NCBI GenBank assembly: GCA_947175285.1
Contig: CAMWMM010000059.1
Span: 1-14,655 of the forward strand
Direction of reading: 5' to 3'
Source of the DNA: an uncultured Lachnospiraceae bacterium
GTDB lineage: Bacteria > Bacillota_A > Clostridia > Lachnospirales > Lachnospiraceae
Length of the DNA: 14,655 nucleotides
In this document: piece by piece, positions 1-5,974 of the stretch
Layout of the letters: the number at the start of each line of letters is the position of its first letter
Position numbering within the stretch: position 1 is the first letter of the stretch
Program-made: the position numbers and the translations under genes
The notes under the pieces: model-generated
The model's database searches: none
What the model saw: the letters and a program-made list of their open reading frames with translations, nothing else
What the model was told of the DNA's origin: nothing

Positions 1-1
1 C

Positions 2-616
2 TTTATGAGCTGCATTGTCACATCAGGCACGGCGATTTTACAGTCCGGGATTAATAATCTGGGATATCTGGTAATTGCAGGGCATATCGCGGCAAGAAAG
101 CTTTTTCAATTTCTGATGATGCCGAATATAGCCATGAGCCAGACTATCAGCACTTTTATCTCGCAAAACTACGGAGCCGGGCAGACGGGGCGGATTAAAA
201 AGGCAATGAAGTGTGCATACTTGTATGGTGCGGCAGTGGCGTTTCTGGCATCTGTGCTGATGTTTCTGTTTGCGCCTGCGGCAGTAAAGCTGCTTTCGGG
301 TTCTTCGGAAAGCGTGGTACTTGAAAACGGAGCTTTGTATCTTCGTGTAGTAGCGCCGTGTCTGGCAATCTTAGGCGTGTTAAATCCCACAAGACAGGGG
401 TTACAGGCGATTGGGCAGAAGCTTCTGCCTGTACTTTCCAGTGTGATAGAGCTGATTGGCAAAATTTTATTTGTGGTGATTTTGATACCGAAATTTCAAT
501 ATATGGCAGTTATCTTCTGTGAGCCGGTGATATGGTGCTTTATGATTGCGGAACTTCTGCCTGCGTTCTGGCGGAATCCTGTTATCAGGGCAGGAGATGT
601 TAACGGGGTGAGATAA
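2..616 (+). CDS. MATE family multidrug/cation efflux protein, C-terminal part (5' truncated by window edge)
   Basis: The reading frame is open from the first bases of the window, so the Met at position 5 is probably internal. About 204 residues are visible. They contain several hydrophobic helices (for example near residues 70-90 and 148-182), a short basic loop, and the MATE-like stretch ISQNYGAGQ (residues 53-61), which resembles the G-Q-N-x-G-A element conserved in these pumps. Full members are about 450 residues, so roughly the second half is present. Known members of the family exchange Na+ or H+ for cationic drugs or metabolites across the inner membrane; the substrate cannot be read here. 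A terminator lies 30 bases after the stop, so the gene is transcriptionally separate from the ABC operon that follows. A MATE relative such as a polysaccharide flippase is less likely. Confidence 0.85.
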   Translation, partial: FMSCIVTSGTAILQSGINNLGYLVIAGHIAARKLFQFLMMPNIAMSQTISTFISQNYGAGQTGRIKKAMKCAYLYGAAVAFLASVLMFLFAPAAVKLLSGSSESVVLENGALYLRVVAPCLAILGVLNPTRQGLQAIGQKLLPVLSSVIELIGKILFVVILIPKFQYMAVIFCEPVIWCFMIAELLPAFWRNPVIRAGDVNGVR

Positions 617-646
617 GGTAATTAAGTTAATAGATGATTTCACATT

Positions 647-676
647 GTGGCTATGTCAAAAGCATAGCCGCTTTTT
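647..676 (+). terminator. Rho-independent terminator after the MATE gene
   Basis: A 9-bp stem GTGGCTATG / CATAGCCGC (one G-U pair) with a 7-base loop is followed directly by TTTTTGTTTTT. It ends transcription of the MATE gene and insulates it from the ABC operon promoter, whose -35 starts at 688. Confidence 0.85.
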
Positions 677-687
677 GTTTTTCATGC

Positions 688-718
688 TTGACCTTGTCCT
701 TGGGACATAGTTTACACT
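688..718 (+). promoter_or_regulatory. MerR-type promoter/operator of the ABC operon (19-bp spacer with dyad)
   Basis: TTGACC at 688-693 and TACACT at 713-718 are separated by 19 bases rather than the usual 17. The spacer carries a dyad, AC-nn-TGTCC-TTG-GGACA-nn-GT, at 691-711, centred at 701. MerR-family activators are known to bind dyads inside over-long 19-20 bp spacers and distort the DNA so that RNA polymerase can use the promoter. The operon driven from here ends with a MerR-family gene (3376-3846), so autoregulated, inducer-dependent expression is the natural inference. The predicted start is near 725, which leaves a leader of about 50 bases. Confidence 0.75.
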
Positions 719-773
719 ACACATAAAGCGGGTGATACAAGGTTTCGGTAAAGATGATAAAGGAGGGTTGTAT

Positions 774-1742
774 TTGAAAATAATAAAACAGATGATTAAA
801 TTACATAAATTCTTCTTTGGACTGGCGGTTTTGTTCACTTTTCTGTCTATTATTCTAAATCTGTGTTGGAATAAGTTTCTGGCAGAACTGTTAAATCTTT
901 TACTTGATGCAGATGCTGCAGTCGAAGAGAGCAGACCAAATGTGCTTTTTATGATGCTGCCGGTTGGGATAATGATTGTTCTCTCACATACGTTAAGCGA
1001 ATATTTATCCTCTTATCTGGCGTTCTATACCTGTGAAATTTTTGCACATGAAATGCGGATGGGATATGCCGGATTCTATTTGCGAAATGACATTCAAACA
1101 CTTTCAAAAATGAACGTCGGAGAAGAACAGTCTGCGATGCAGAATGAGTTGAAAGATGTATCCGACTATATGAATGAGAACCTCTTTTCGCTCATCAGGC
1201 AATTTGGTACGTTTGCCGTTACGGTTGTATTCTTGCTCTGTCAGAATATGAAACTGGCTGTGATTTCCATACTTCCGGTAGTTCCGTTGATTATTTATTG
1301 TTCTTTTTCCAGTAAGATTATTAAAAGTTATACGGAACAGGCTCTAAACAGTAAAAAGAAAATCAATGGCTCGGCGGGCACGATTCTGGAATTATTTCCT
1401 GTCATTCAAGTATATGATGCGTATAAGCTGGTTAGAGGTGTTATGAATGAAAATCTTTCGGAATGGAAGAATGCGAATGTCAGGAAAGAGAGAATTTCCG
1501 CCGGACTCATGTCTCTTTCAGGTGTGCTTTCATTTGTACCGCTTTTGATATTGTTTGGATTCGGCGGAACTATGGTGATAAATGGGGAAATCAGCATAGG
1601 AATTTTCTATATATTTATCAATTTGTCAGGGAATGTTTCAGGATTTTTACAGAATATGCCGGGCATTTATGCCAACTTCCGGAGATTCAGCGCATCAGTT
1701 GGCAGGCTAGAGAAGTTGAAAGAATTGCACTCTTTCAACTGA
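774..1742 (+). CDS. ABC exporter transmembrane subunit 1 (TMD only)
   Basis: This 322-residue protein has the layout of the transmembrane domain of type I (type IV fold) ABC exporters. It starts with an amphipathic stretch, then shows hydrophobic helices near residues 14-30, 60-80, 138-178 and 245-295, with long cytoplasmic connecting helices. It ends at the point where an ATPase domain normally begins. The TTG at 774 is chosen because AGGAGG (761-766) sits 7 bases upstream; the longer frame from GTG 732 would start in the leader and has no such site. The next gene, in the same frame after one TGA and a 20-30 base gap, encodes the ATPase. Reading through that TGA would give a linker of normal length for a fused half-transporter. 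Location is the cytoplasmic membrane; the substrate is unknown, and drug or peptide export is plausible. Confidence 0.85.
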   Translation: MKIIKQMIKLHKFFFGLAVLFTFLSIILNLCWNKFLAELLNLLLDADAAVEESRPNVLFMMLPVGIMIVLSHTLSEYLSSYLAFYTCEIFAHEMRMGYAGFYLRNDIQTLSKMNVGEEQSAMQNELKDVSDYMNENLFSLIRQFGTFAVTVVFLLCQNMKLAVISILPVVPLIIYCSFSSKIIKSYTEQALNSKKKINGSAGTILELFPVIQVYDAYKLVRGVMNENLSEWKNANVRKERISAGLMSLSGVLSFVPLLILFGFGGTMVINGEISIGIFYIFINLSGNVSGFLQNMPGIYANFRRFSASVGRLEKLKELHSFN

Positions 1743-1769
1743 ACAAGTTCGGAAAGGAGATTTATGAGT

Positions 1770-2417
1770 ATGAATCAATATGCAGTTTGTTTAGATAATA
1801 TTTCGTTTTCATATGAGGATACTATGATTATCAAGAATCTGTCGCTCAGAGTGAGGTATGGCGAGCATATCGGAATCGTGGGGGACAGCGGGTGCGGGAA
1901 AAGCACCATATTAAAGATACTTGCCGGGCTTTACGAAGCTGATTGTGGGGAGAGAGTCATAGCAGGTGAGTGTTCGCCGGAAAAAATCAGGGAACACATA
2001 GCGATTGTTATGCAAAACAACAGCCTTTTTCCTTTGTCTGTCAGGGATAATATTACCTGCGGTCATGATATTCCGGAAGAAAAAATCCGGACAGCCTGTC
2101 AGAGTGCAAGCCTTACCAAATGGCTTGAGAGTCTTCCGGACGGACTGAATACAAATGTGGGTGAGCGGGGAAATCAGGTGTCCGGCGGACAGGCACAGCG
2201 GATTCAAATAGCCAGAGCGTTTTGTAAAGATGCGCCAATCATTCTGTTGGACGAGCCGGTCTCGGCTTTAGATAAGGATACCGGATATGCGGTTTTGAAT
2301 GCCCTGAATGAACTGGCGAATGGCAGATCGGTGATTCATGTTACCCATCATCGGGAGACTTTAGATAATAGTTATACGATTTACCGTATGGAAGGAGGAA
2401 AACTGGTTCGTGAGTGA
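1770..2417 (+). CDS. ABC exporter ATP-binding subunit (NBD only)
   Basis: This is a complete nucleotide-binding domain of about 215 residues. Visible in order are the A-loop region ISFSYED, Walker A GDSGCGKST, a Q-loop at VMQNNSLFPLSVRDNI, the signature VSGGQAQR, Walker B IILLDEP followed by the D-loop SALD, and the switch histidine in HVTHHRE. All catalytic elements are intact, and the sequence resembles exporter NBDs (ERGNQVSGGQ) rather than importer ATPases. Two ATGs are available. AAGGAGA (1754-1760) is only 3 bases from the ATG at 1764 but 9 from that at 1770, so 1770 is preferred; the choice changes two residues. It is the only ATPase in an operon with two membrane subunits, so it probably acts as a homodimer under a TMD1-TMD2 pair. 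Its stop overlaps the next gene by 8 bases. Confidence 0.9.
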   Translation: MNQYAVCLDNISFSYEDTMIIKNLSLRVRYGEHIGIVGDSGCGKSTILKILAGLYEADCGERVIAGECSPEKIREHIAIVMQNNSLFPLSVRDNITCGHDIPEEKIRTACQSASLTKWLESLPDGLNTNVGERGNQVSGGQAQRIQIARAFCKDAPIILLDEPVSALDKDTGYAVLNALNELANGRSVIHVTHHRETLDNSYTIYRMEGGKLVRE

Positions 2418-3363
2418 TTTTAGCAGACTGATCAAAAGAATGGGGATTTGGCGTAAATATATATTTTTGCTGTTGCTCCGGTCGCCTTTTGATGCAATTA
2501 GAGGCTGGATGCTGGCGAATCTGATAAAATCGGTTTTCCTTTGTCTGGAAACGGATAATTCCGGTTTGCTTCTGAAAATATGTGTAGGATACGGCTTGTT
2601 CTGCGCGGTACTGTTTATTTATAATGGAGTTATATGGAGCAGTTATGCGGCATTTTCCGCCAGAACGGAAGCCGGACTTCAGGAAAAAATGTTGAATAAG
2701 ATTCTGGATTTGCCTCTTAAACGGATAGAGCATCGTTTCAGCGGCGAGTGGATTACAAGGCTAAACAGTGATATACAAGCGGCTTTCACGATGATGAACG
2801 GTCCGTTGAATATGCCTCATCTGGTGGTTGCCATTATTAATACTATCATGTCCTCTTTTTTGATGCTAAAGAGCAGCCCGCTGTTTTTGGGTATAACATG
2901 GACATTTATTATTTTGCAATTATTTATGAACTATAAATTGGTGCTTGAAGCTGTACCAAAGCTGAAAGAAAAATCACAAAATGCCATGTCGGAAATTACT
3001 TCTGCTGTCAAACCGTTGATTACTGATGCAGACATAATCCTGCTGTATAATGCCGGGGCGCTTCTGATGCAAAACTGTGAAACGAACAGCAGAAATTTAA
3101 TGAAGAGCAACATGAAGATTCATGTGCGGAATGCCTTGAGTGATGCAGGTGGGAGATTGCTTGGAATCGGGGGATACCTTGTGATTCTTCTTATGGGATA
3201 CGGATTAATTTCTAATGGGACAATGGCATTTTCGGATGTGGTTTATTGTTTTCAGGTGAGAGGTTCTATGATGGCAGGAGCGATAATGCTTGTTACCTGC
3301 CTGAACAATCTGAAAGCAAATGCGGTCTGTGTAAAGAGGGTCAATGGTGTATTTGAGGAATAA
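2410..3363 (+). CDS. ABC exporter transmembrane subunit 2 (TMD only, no ATPase domain)
   Basis: A 317-residue membrane protein begins at GTG 2410, inside the last codons of the ATPase gene. GGAGG at about 2394-2398 is the binding site, which suggests translational coupling. It has the same fold pattern as subunit 1: an N-terminal basic amphipathic helix, paired hydrophobic helices near residues 17-35, 55-80, 132-170 and 250-300, and the coupling-helix-like segment LPLKRIEHRFSGEWITRLNSDI that is typical of exporter TMDs. It ends with VKRVNGVFEE, exactly where a linker to an ATPase domain would start, but the frame stops and a MerR gene follows 12 bases later. It is either a partner for subunit 1 using the shared ATPase or a half-transporter that lost its ATPase. 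Confidence 0.82.
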   Translation: MSDFSRLIKRMGIWRKYIFLLLLRSPFDAIRGWMLANLIKSVFLCLETDNSGLLLKICVGYGLFCAVLFIYNGVIWSSYAAFSARTEAGLQEKMLNKILDLPLKRIEHRFSGEWITRLNSDIQAAFTMMNGPLNMPHLVVAIINTIMSSFLMLKSSPLFLGITWTFIILQLFMNYKLVLEAVPKLKEKSQNAMSEITSAVKPLITDADIILLYNAGALLMQNCETNSRNLMKSNMKIHVRNALSDAGGRLLGIGGYLVILLMGYGLISNGTMAFSDVVYCFQVRGSMMAGAIMLVTCLNNLKANAVCVKRVNGVFEE

Positions 3364-3375
3364 TGGAGGGTGTGT

Positions 3376-3846
3376 ATGAAAAATGGTCTTATGCTAATCG
3401 GAGAAATTGCAGACTTCTTTGGAGTTTCCAGAAAGGCAATGCGCTTGTACGAAAAGAAAGGTATTATTAAACCGATAGAAGTAGATGCCGCAAACGGGTA
3501 TCGTTACTATTCCGCAGAACAGGTACAGCAGCTAAATGCGTTGTTAGAGTTAAAAGCACTGGGCTTTTCGCTTGATGAAATTAAAATGATCATTGACGGG
3601 GAAAAGGCGAAAGCGCCGTTGCTTGAAATGCTTGAAAAGAAAAGACGGGCATGGCAGGAAGCAATGGATGCCGCAAAATATAAAGAGGAATGTCTGGATA
3701 ACATTATTAACAATGTACAAGGTTCCGAGTCAGCAGAAAAGATTGCCGAAATGACAGAAGACGAGCGGGCGTGGCTGTTAGTCAAAATGGTATGTATTGA
3801 AGATGTCAGTGCGCAGAAGACTCTGAGTGAAGCATTGTGGGTGTGA
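3376..3846 (+). CDS. MerR family transcriptional regulator
   Basis: A 156-residue protein opens with a MerR winged helix-turn-helix: IGEIADFFGVSRKAMRLYEKKGIIKP (residues 8-33, written here in abbreviated form as IGEIADFFGVS...RLYEKKGI), then GYRYYS and the wing segment LKALGFSLDEIK. A long helix of about residues 78-112 would form the antiparallel dimer coiled coil. The C-terminal part is short and no GyrI-like or TipAS effector domain is evident, so the inducer cannot be guessed. ATG 3376 is chosen because TGGAGGG (3364-3370) is 5 bases upstream; the GTG at 3370 overlaps that site. It follows ABC subunit 2 by 12 bases, so it is part of the same operon and probably acts on the 19-bp-spacer promoter at 688-718. 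The stop lies next to the 33-bp repeat array, so a shortened C-terminus is possible. Confidence 0.85.
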   Translation: MKNGLMLIGEIADFFGVSRKAMRLYEKKGIIKPIEVDAANGYRYYSAEQVQQLNALLELKALGFSLDEIKMIIDGEKAKAPLLEMLEKKRRAWQEAMDAAKYKEECLDNIINNVQGSESAEKIAEMTEDERAWLLVKMVCIEDVSAQKTLSEALWV

Positions 3847-3870
3847 GTCATTATTACTCATTTTTGAAAG

Positions 3871-3990
3871 TCACTTGAAAAAGTTGTATCATTTTCCCAA
3901 AACTCATTTGAAAAAGTTGTGTCATTTCCTAAAAGTCCATTTAAAAAGTTCGCACCTTTAGATAAAAGTCGTTTGAAAAAAATAAAAAAT
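3871..3990 (+). repeat. Tandem 33-bp direct repeats (about 3.6 diverged copies)
   Basis: Units start at 3871, 3904, 3937 and 3970, an exact 33-base period with no gaps. Units 1 and 2 are very similar, sharing TTGAAAAAGTTGT and then TCATTT, while units 3 and 4 are progressively diverged (TTTAAAAAGTT, TTTGAAAAAAA). A partial unit may precede 3871 (ACTCATTTTTGAAAG). The region is AT-rich, lies between the MerR and ATPase genes, and its last unit supplies the -35 of the next promoter. The frame from 3868 is open through the array because 33 is a multiple of three, but no plausible start with a ribosome site was seen. The array could be a protein-binding site for control of the ATPase gene, or a relic of an insertion-sequence end, since IS21-like elements carry multiple internal end repeats. 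Confidence 0.75.
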
Positions 3991-4000
3991 GGTTTATACT
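3973..4000 (+). promoter_or_regulatory. Promoter of the DUF4143 ATPase gene
   Basis: TTGAAA at 3973-3978 and TATACT at 3995-4000 are separated by 16 bases. The -35 lies inside the last 33-bp repeat unit. The expected transcription start falls in the palindrome that follows. Confidence 0.65.
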
Positions 4001-4013
4001 ATATCTTAGATAT
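4001..4013. promoter_or_regulatory. 13-bp perfect palindrome at the transcription start (candidate operator)
   Basis: ATATCT-T-AGATAT is a perfect 6-bp inverted repeat with one central base, directly after the -10 box and before the ribosome site GGGAGGTG. Its position over the expected start suits a repressor site. AT-rich palindromes this short also arise by chance. Confidence 0.4.
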
Positions 4014-4034
4014 CGGCAGGGAGGTGCAAGCACA

Positions 4035-5351
4035 ATGCTGAAAAGGAAGATTACTCAAAGCCTATTCGAATGGAAGAATACATCAGATCATAAGCCGCTT
4101 ATTATTAAGGGATGCAGGCAGTGTGGAAAGACATTTTCCGTTATGGATTTTGCAAAGAAGTATTATAAAAATGTGGTTTATCTGAATTTCTTTGAAAATC
4201 CGGATTATGCGTCTGTATTTGCGGGTTCTCTGGAAATTGACAATATCATCATGCTGCTTTCTGCGCTTCTTCCGGGCGTTGTATTTGAGACGGGAGAGAC
4301 AGTGCTGATTCTGGATGAGATTCAAGACTGCCCGGAAGCCAGAACGGCTTTGAAATTCTTCCACATAGACGGACGGTTTGATGTAATCGGAACCGGTTCT
4401 CTTTTAGGGGTAAGGGATTACGGAAAAGAGCCGAAATCCATACCTGTTGGCTTTGAAACGGTTATTGATATGTATCCATTGGATTTTGAAGAATTTCTGT
4501 GGGCGAATGGAATCACGGATCAGATAATCGGTTTATTGAAGAAAAATTTAGAAGCGCAGACACCGATTACCGAAGCCTTACATGGTCGTATGAGACAATT
4601 ACTTTTACAATATACTGTTGTGGGCGGAATGCCGGATGTGGTTCAGACTTTTATAAATTCCAAACAGATGGATGAGGTGCTGCGTATTCAGCGGAATATT
4701 GTTCGCTCTTATGAAGACGATATGGTGAAGTATGCTGACCGGAAAGACAAATCACGTATCAGAGAGTGCTTCCAGTCTATTCCGAAGCAGCTTGGTAAAG
4801 AAAATAAGAAGTTTCAGTATTCCGTTGTAAAAAAAGGATCCACTGCATCCAGATATGCAGGCAGTCTGCAATGGATTGAGGACGCTGGTATCATTGCCCG
4901 ATGCTATAACCTTTCGATTACGGAACTGCCTTTAGACGGCAATGCCGAGAAAGATGTATTTAAAGTATATATGCAGGATTGTGGTCTGTTTGTCAGCATG
5001 TTGGAGGACGGCACACAGTATGATATTTTGCAGGGCAATCTTTACGGATATAAAGGCGCTATTTTTGAAAATCTGATTGCAGATATTTTTGGTAAAATGG
5101 GACGTAAACTTTACTATTTTCACAAAGATTCCGGCTTGGAAGTAGATTTTGTAATTCGCTATAAGGGTGAATGTACTCTTGTGGAAGTAAAGGCAGTTAC
5201 CGGAAATGCCAAAAGCACAAAAACGATTCTGAGTCATCCTGAAAAATATCATGTGGTAAGAGCAATCAAGTTGGGTGATTATAATATCGGAAAGTCAGGA
5301 CAGATGCTTACTCTGCCGCTTTATATGGCATTTTTGCTGCGGGAATTTTGA
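4035..5351 (+). CDS. AAA family ATPase with DUF4143 C-terminal domain
   Basis: This is a 438-residue protein of the widespread AAA_14/DUF4143 class. The N-terminal ATPase has Walker A GCRQCGKT (residues 26-33), Walker B LILDE (91-95) and a sensor-like GTGS (119-122), followed by the class hallmark YPLDFEEFLWA (147-157). The C-terminal half ends in a PD-(D/E)XK-like core: FENLIADIF, then EVDFVI (369-374) and LVEVKA (382-387), which have the spacing of a nuclease-type active site, although activity is not established for this class. ATG 4035 has GAGGTG at 4021-4026, 8 bases upstream. It is monocistronic with its own promoter, and the 33-bp repeat array lies upstream. The cellular role of the class is not defined. 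It occurs in variable genomic regions, in keeping with the decayed genes downstream. Confidence 0.88.
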   Translation: MLKRKITQSLFEWKNTSDHKPLIIKGCRQCGKTFSVMDFAKKYYKNVVYLNFFENPDYASVFAGSLEIDNIIMLLSALLPGVVFETGETVLILDEIQDCPEARTALKFFHIDGRFDVIGTGSLLGVRDYGKEPKSIPVGFETVIDMYPLDFEEFLWANGITDQIIGLLKKNLEAQTPITEALHGRMRQLLLQYTVVGGMPDVVQTFINSKQMDEVLRIQRNIVRSYEDDMVKYADRKDKSRIRECFQSIPKQLGKENKKFQYSVVKKGSTASRYAGSLQWIEDAGIIARCYNLSITELPLDGNAEKDVFKVYMQDCGLFVSMLEDGTQYDILQGNLYGYKGAIFENLIADIFGKMGRKLYYFHKDSGLEVDFVIRYKGECTLVEVKAVTGNAKSTKTILSHPEKYHVVRAIKLGDYNIGKSGQMLTLPLYMAFLLREF

Positions 5352-5562
5352 ATGTTGCCGTATATTTGGAAACTATTGATAGTGTACTCGATTTATACGG
5401 ACTTTTCAGGATTTAGTGCAGGAGAGTCGTTTGGAAATGGATTCTGCTCTTTTGAGTGGTTCTGATTATTTAGTTGAAAAAATAGCACTGAAGGTAGAAA
5501 GGTATTTTTCAAAATCGAAAGGTCAATCAAAAGAGACATATAGAGGAACTGTTACAAACTGA
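5351..5562 (+). pseudogene. Possible decayed coding remnant, frameshifted
   Basis: Between the ATPase stop and the antitoxin promoter (314 bases without an intact gene) two short stretches read like protein in different frames. The first, from 5351, gives NVAVYLETIDSVLDLYG. After a shift near 5395, a second frame gives TFQDLVQESRLEMDSALLSG and continues to a TGA at 5560-5562. Neither has a credible start or ribosome site, and joining them needs a frameshift. The composition looks coding, but no family is recognised, so this may be chance. Nothing else is visible in this gap apart from the promoter at 5576-5604. Confidence 0.25.
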
Positions 5563-5575
5563 TGGGTGAAATTTA

Positions 5576-5604
5576 TTGTAAATGAGAATGGGTTTTTGTA
5601 TAAT
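5576..5604 (+). promoter_or_regulatory. Promoter of the orphan antitoxin gene
   Basis: TTGTAA (5576-5581) and a perfect TATAAT (5599-5604) are 17 bases apart. A second TATAAT follows at 5605-5610 without a good partner. The leader to the ATG at 5666 would be about 55 bases. Confidence 0.55.
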
Positions 5605-5665
5605 TATAATATATTAGTATATGCCTATAAAGTAAGAATGTAATAAGTGGGGAGGAATGCAGATT

Positions 5666-5884
5666 ATGAGTAATAAAGAAAGAGTACTGCAATTAATTGA
5701 GAATATACCAGAGCAAAAGCTTAGCTTTGTTATTGATGTGTTAGAGAGCTTGAAAGCTTATGCTGGGGAGATGATAGAACCGGATGAGTGGGATTTGGCG
5801 ATGATGGCAGAAGCAAAACAGGAAAATGACGGGCAGACAGTATCAATAGAAGCGCTTGCTTCTGAATTGGGTATAATATTATGA
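5666..5884 (+). CDS. RelB-like small antitoxin of a type II toxin-antitoxin pair (orphan)
   Basis: This 72-residue acidic protein has the shape of antitoxins paired with RelE/ParE toxins in Firmicutes. An N-terminal helical region (ERVLQLIENIPEQKLSFVIDVLE) is followed by PDEWD (39-43), a second helix containing AEAKQENDG, and the ending ALASELGI. ATG 5666 is preferred because GGAGGA (5651-5656) lies 9 bases upstream; the ATG at 5657 is only 1 base from that site. The stop overlaps an ATG at 5881, the coupled arrangement expected for a toxin gene, but the toxin frame is destroyed (see next entry). Such antitoxins bind and neutralise their toxin and often repress their own promoter; without the toxin only a regulatory or immunity role would remain. 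The specific family (RelB versus another small antitoxin) is uncertain. Confidence 0.7.
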   Translation: MSNKERVLQLIENIPEQKLSFVIDVLESLKAYAGEMIEPDEWDLAMMAEAKQENDGQTVSIEALASELGIIL

Positions 5885-5974
5885 AGTATAAGGGTTTTAT
5901 ACACGATTGACAATATGATAGAAATTATATCAATAGAAAATATAGATAATCGTGGAGATGTGTATAAAAGGTAA
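5881..5974 (+). pseudogene. RelE/ParE-type toxin remnant with internal deletion
   Basis: An ATG at 5881 overlaps the antitoxin stop and starts MKYK, a common opening of RelE/ParE toxins, but that frame ends after nine codons at a TGA (5908-5910). One frame over, from about 5891, the sequence reads RVLYTIDNMIEIISIENI and then DNRGDVYKR to a TAA at 5972-5974. That matches the usual C-terminal shape of these toxins: a Y-R-V-x-Y-x-I strand, a hydrophobic strand, and a terminal R-G-D-V-Y-K. Intact toxins are about 85-95 residues, so roughly 60 internal codons appear to be missing, and the junction near 5890 has shifted the frame. No functional toxin can be made. The assignment rests on pattern recognition of both ends and on gene order. 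Confidence 0.6.

Noticed and set aside
732..773. GTG 732 as the start of ABC subunit 1
   Set aside because: The extra 14 codons cover the leader and the ribosome site AGGAGG at 761-766, which fits TTG 774 exactly.
1463..1798. A 111-codon plus-strand ORF spanning the ABC membrane/ATPase junction
   Set aside because: It lies in another frame over the end of the membrane subunit, has no ribosome site, and shows no family resemblance; it is a shadow of the real genes.
3838..3990. CRISPR array
   Set aside because: The repeats are directly abutting, diverged and have no unique spacers between them; no cas genes are present.
3868..4040. A coding frame through the 33-bp repeats (11-residue peptide repeat)
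   Set aside because: The frame is open but has no start with a ribosome site, and the promoter elements lie within it; the openness follows from a period divisible by three.
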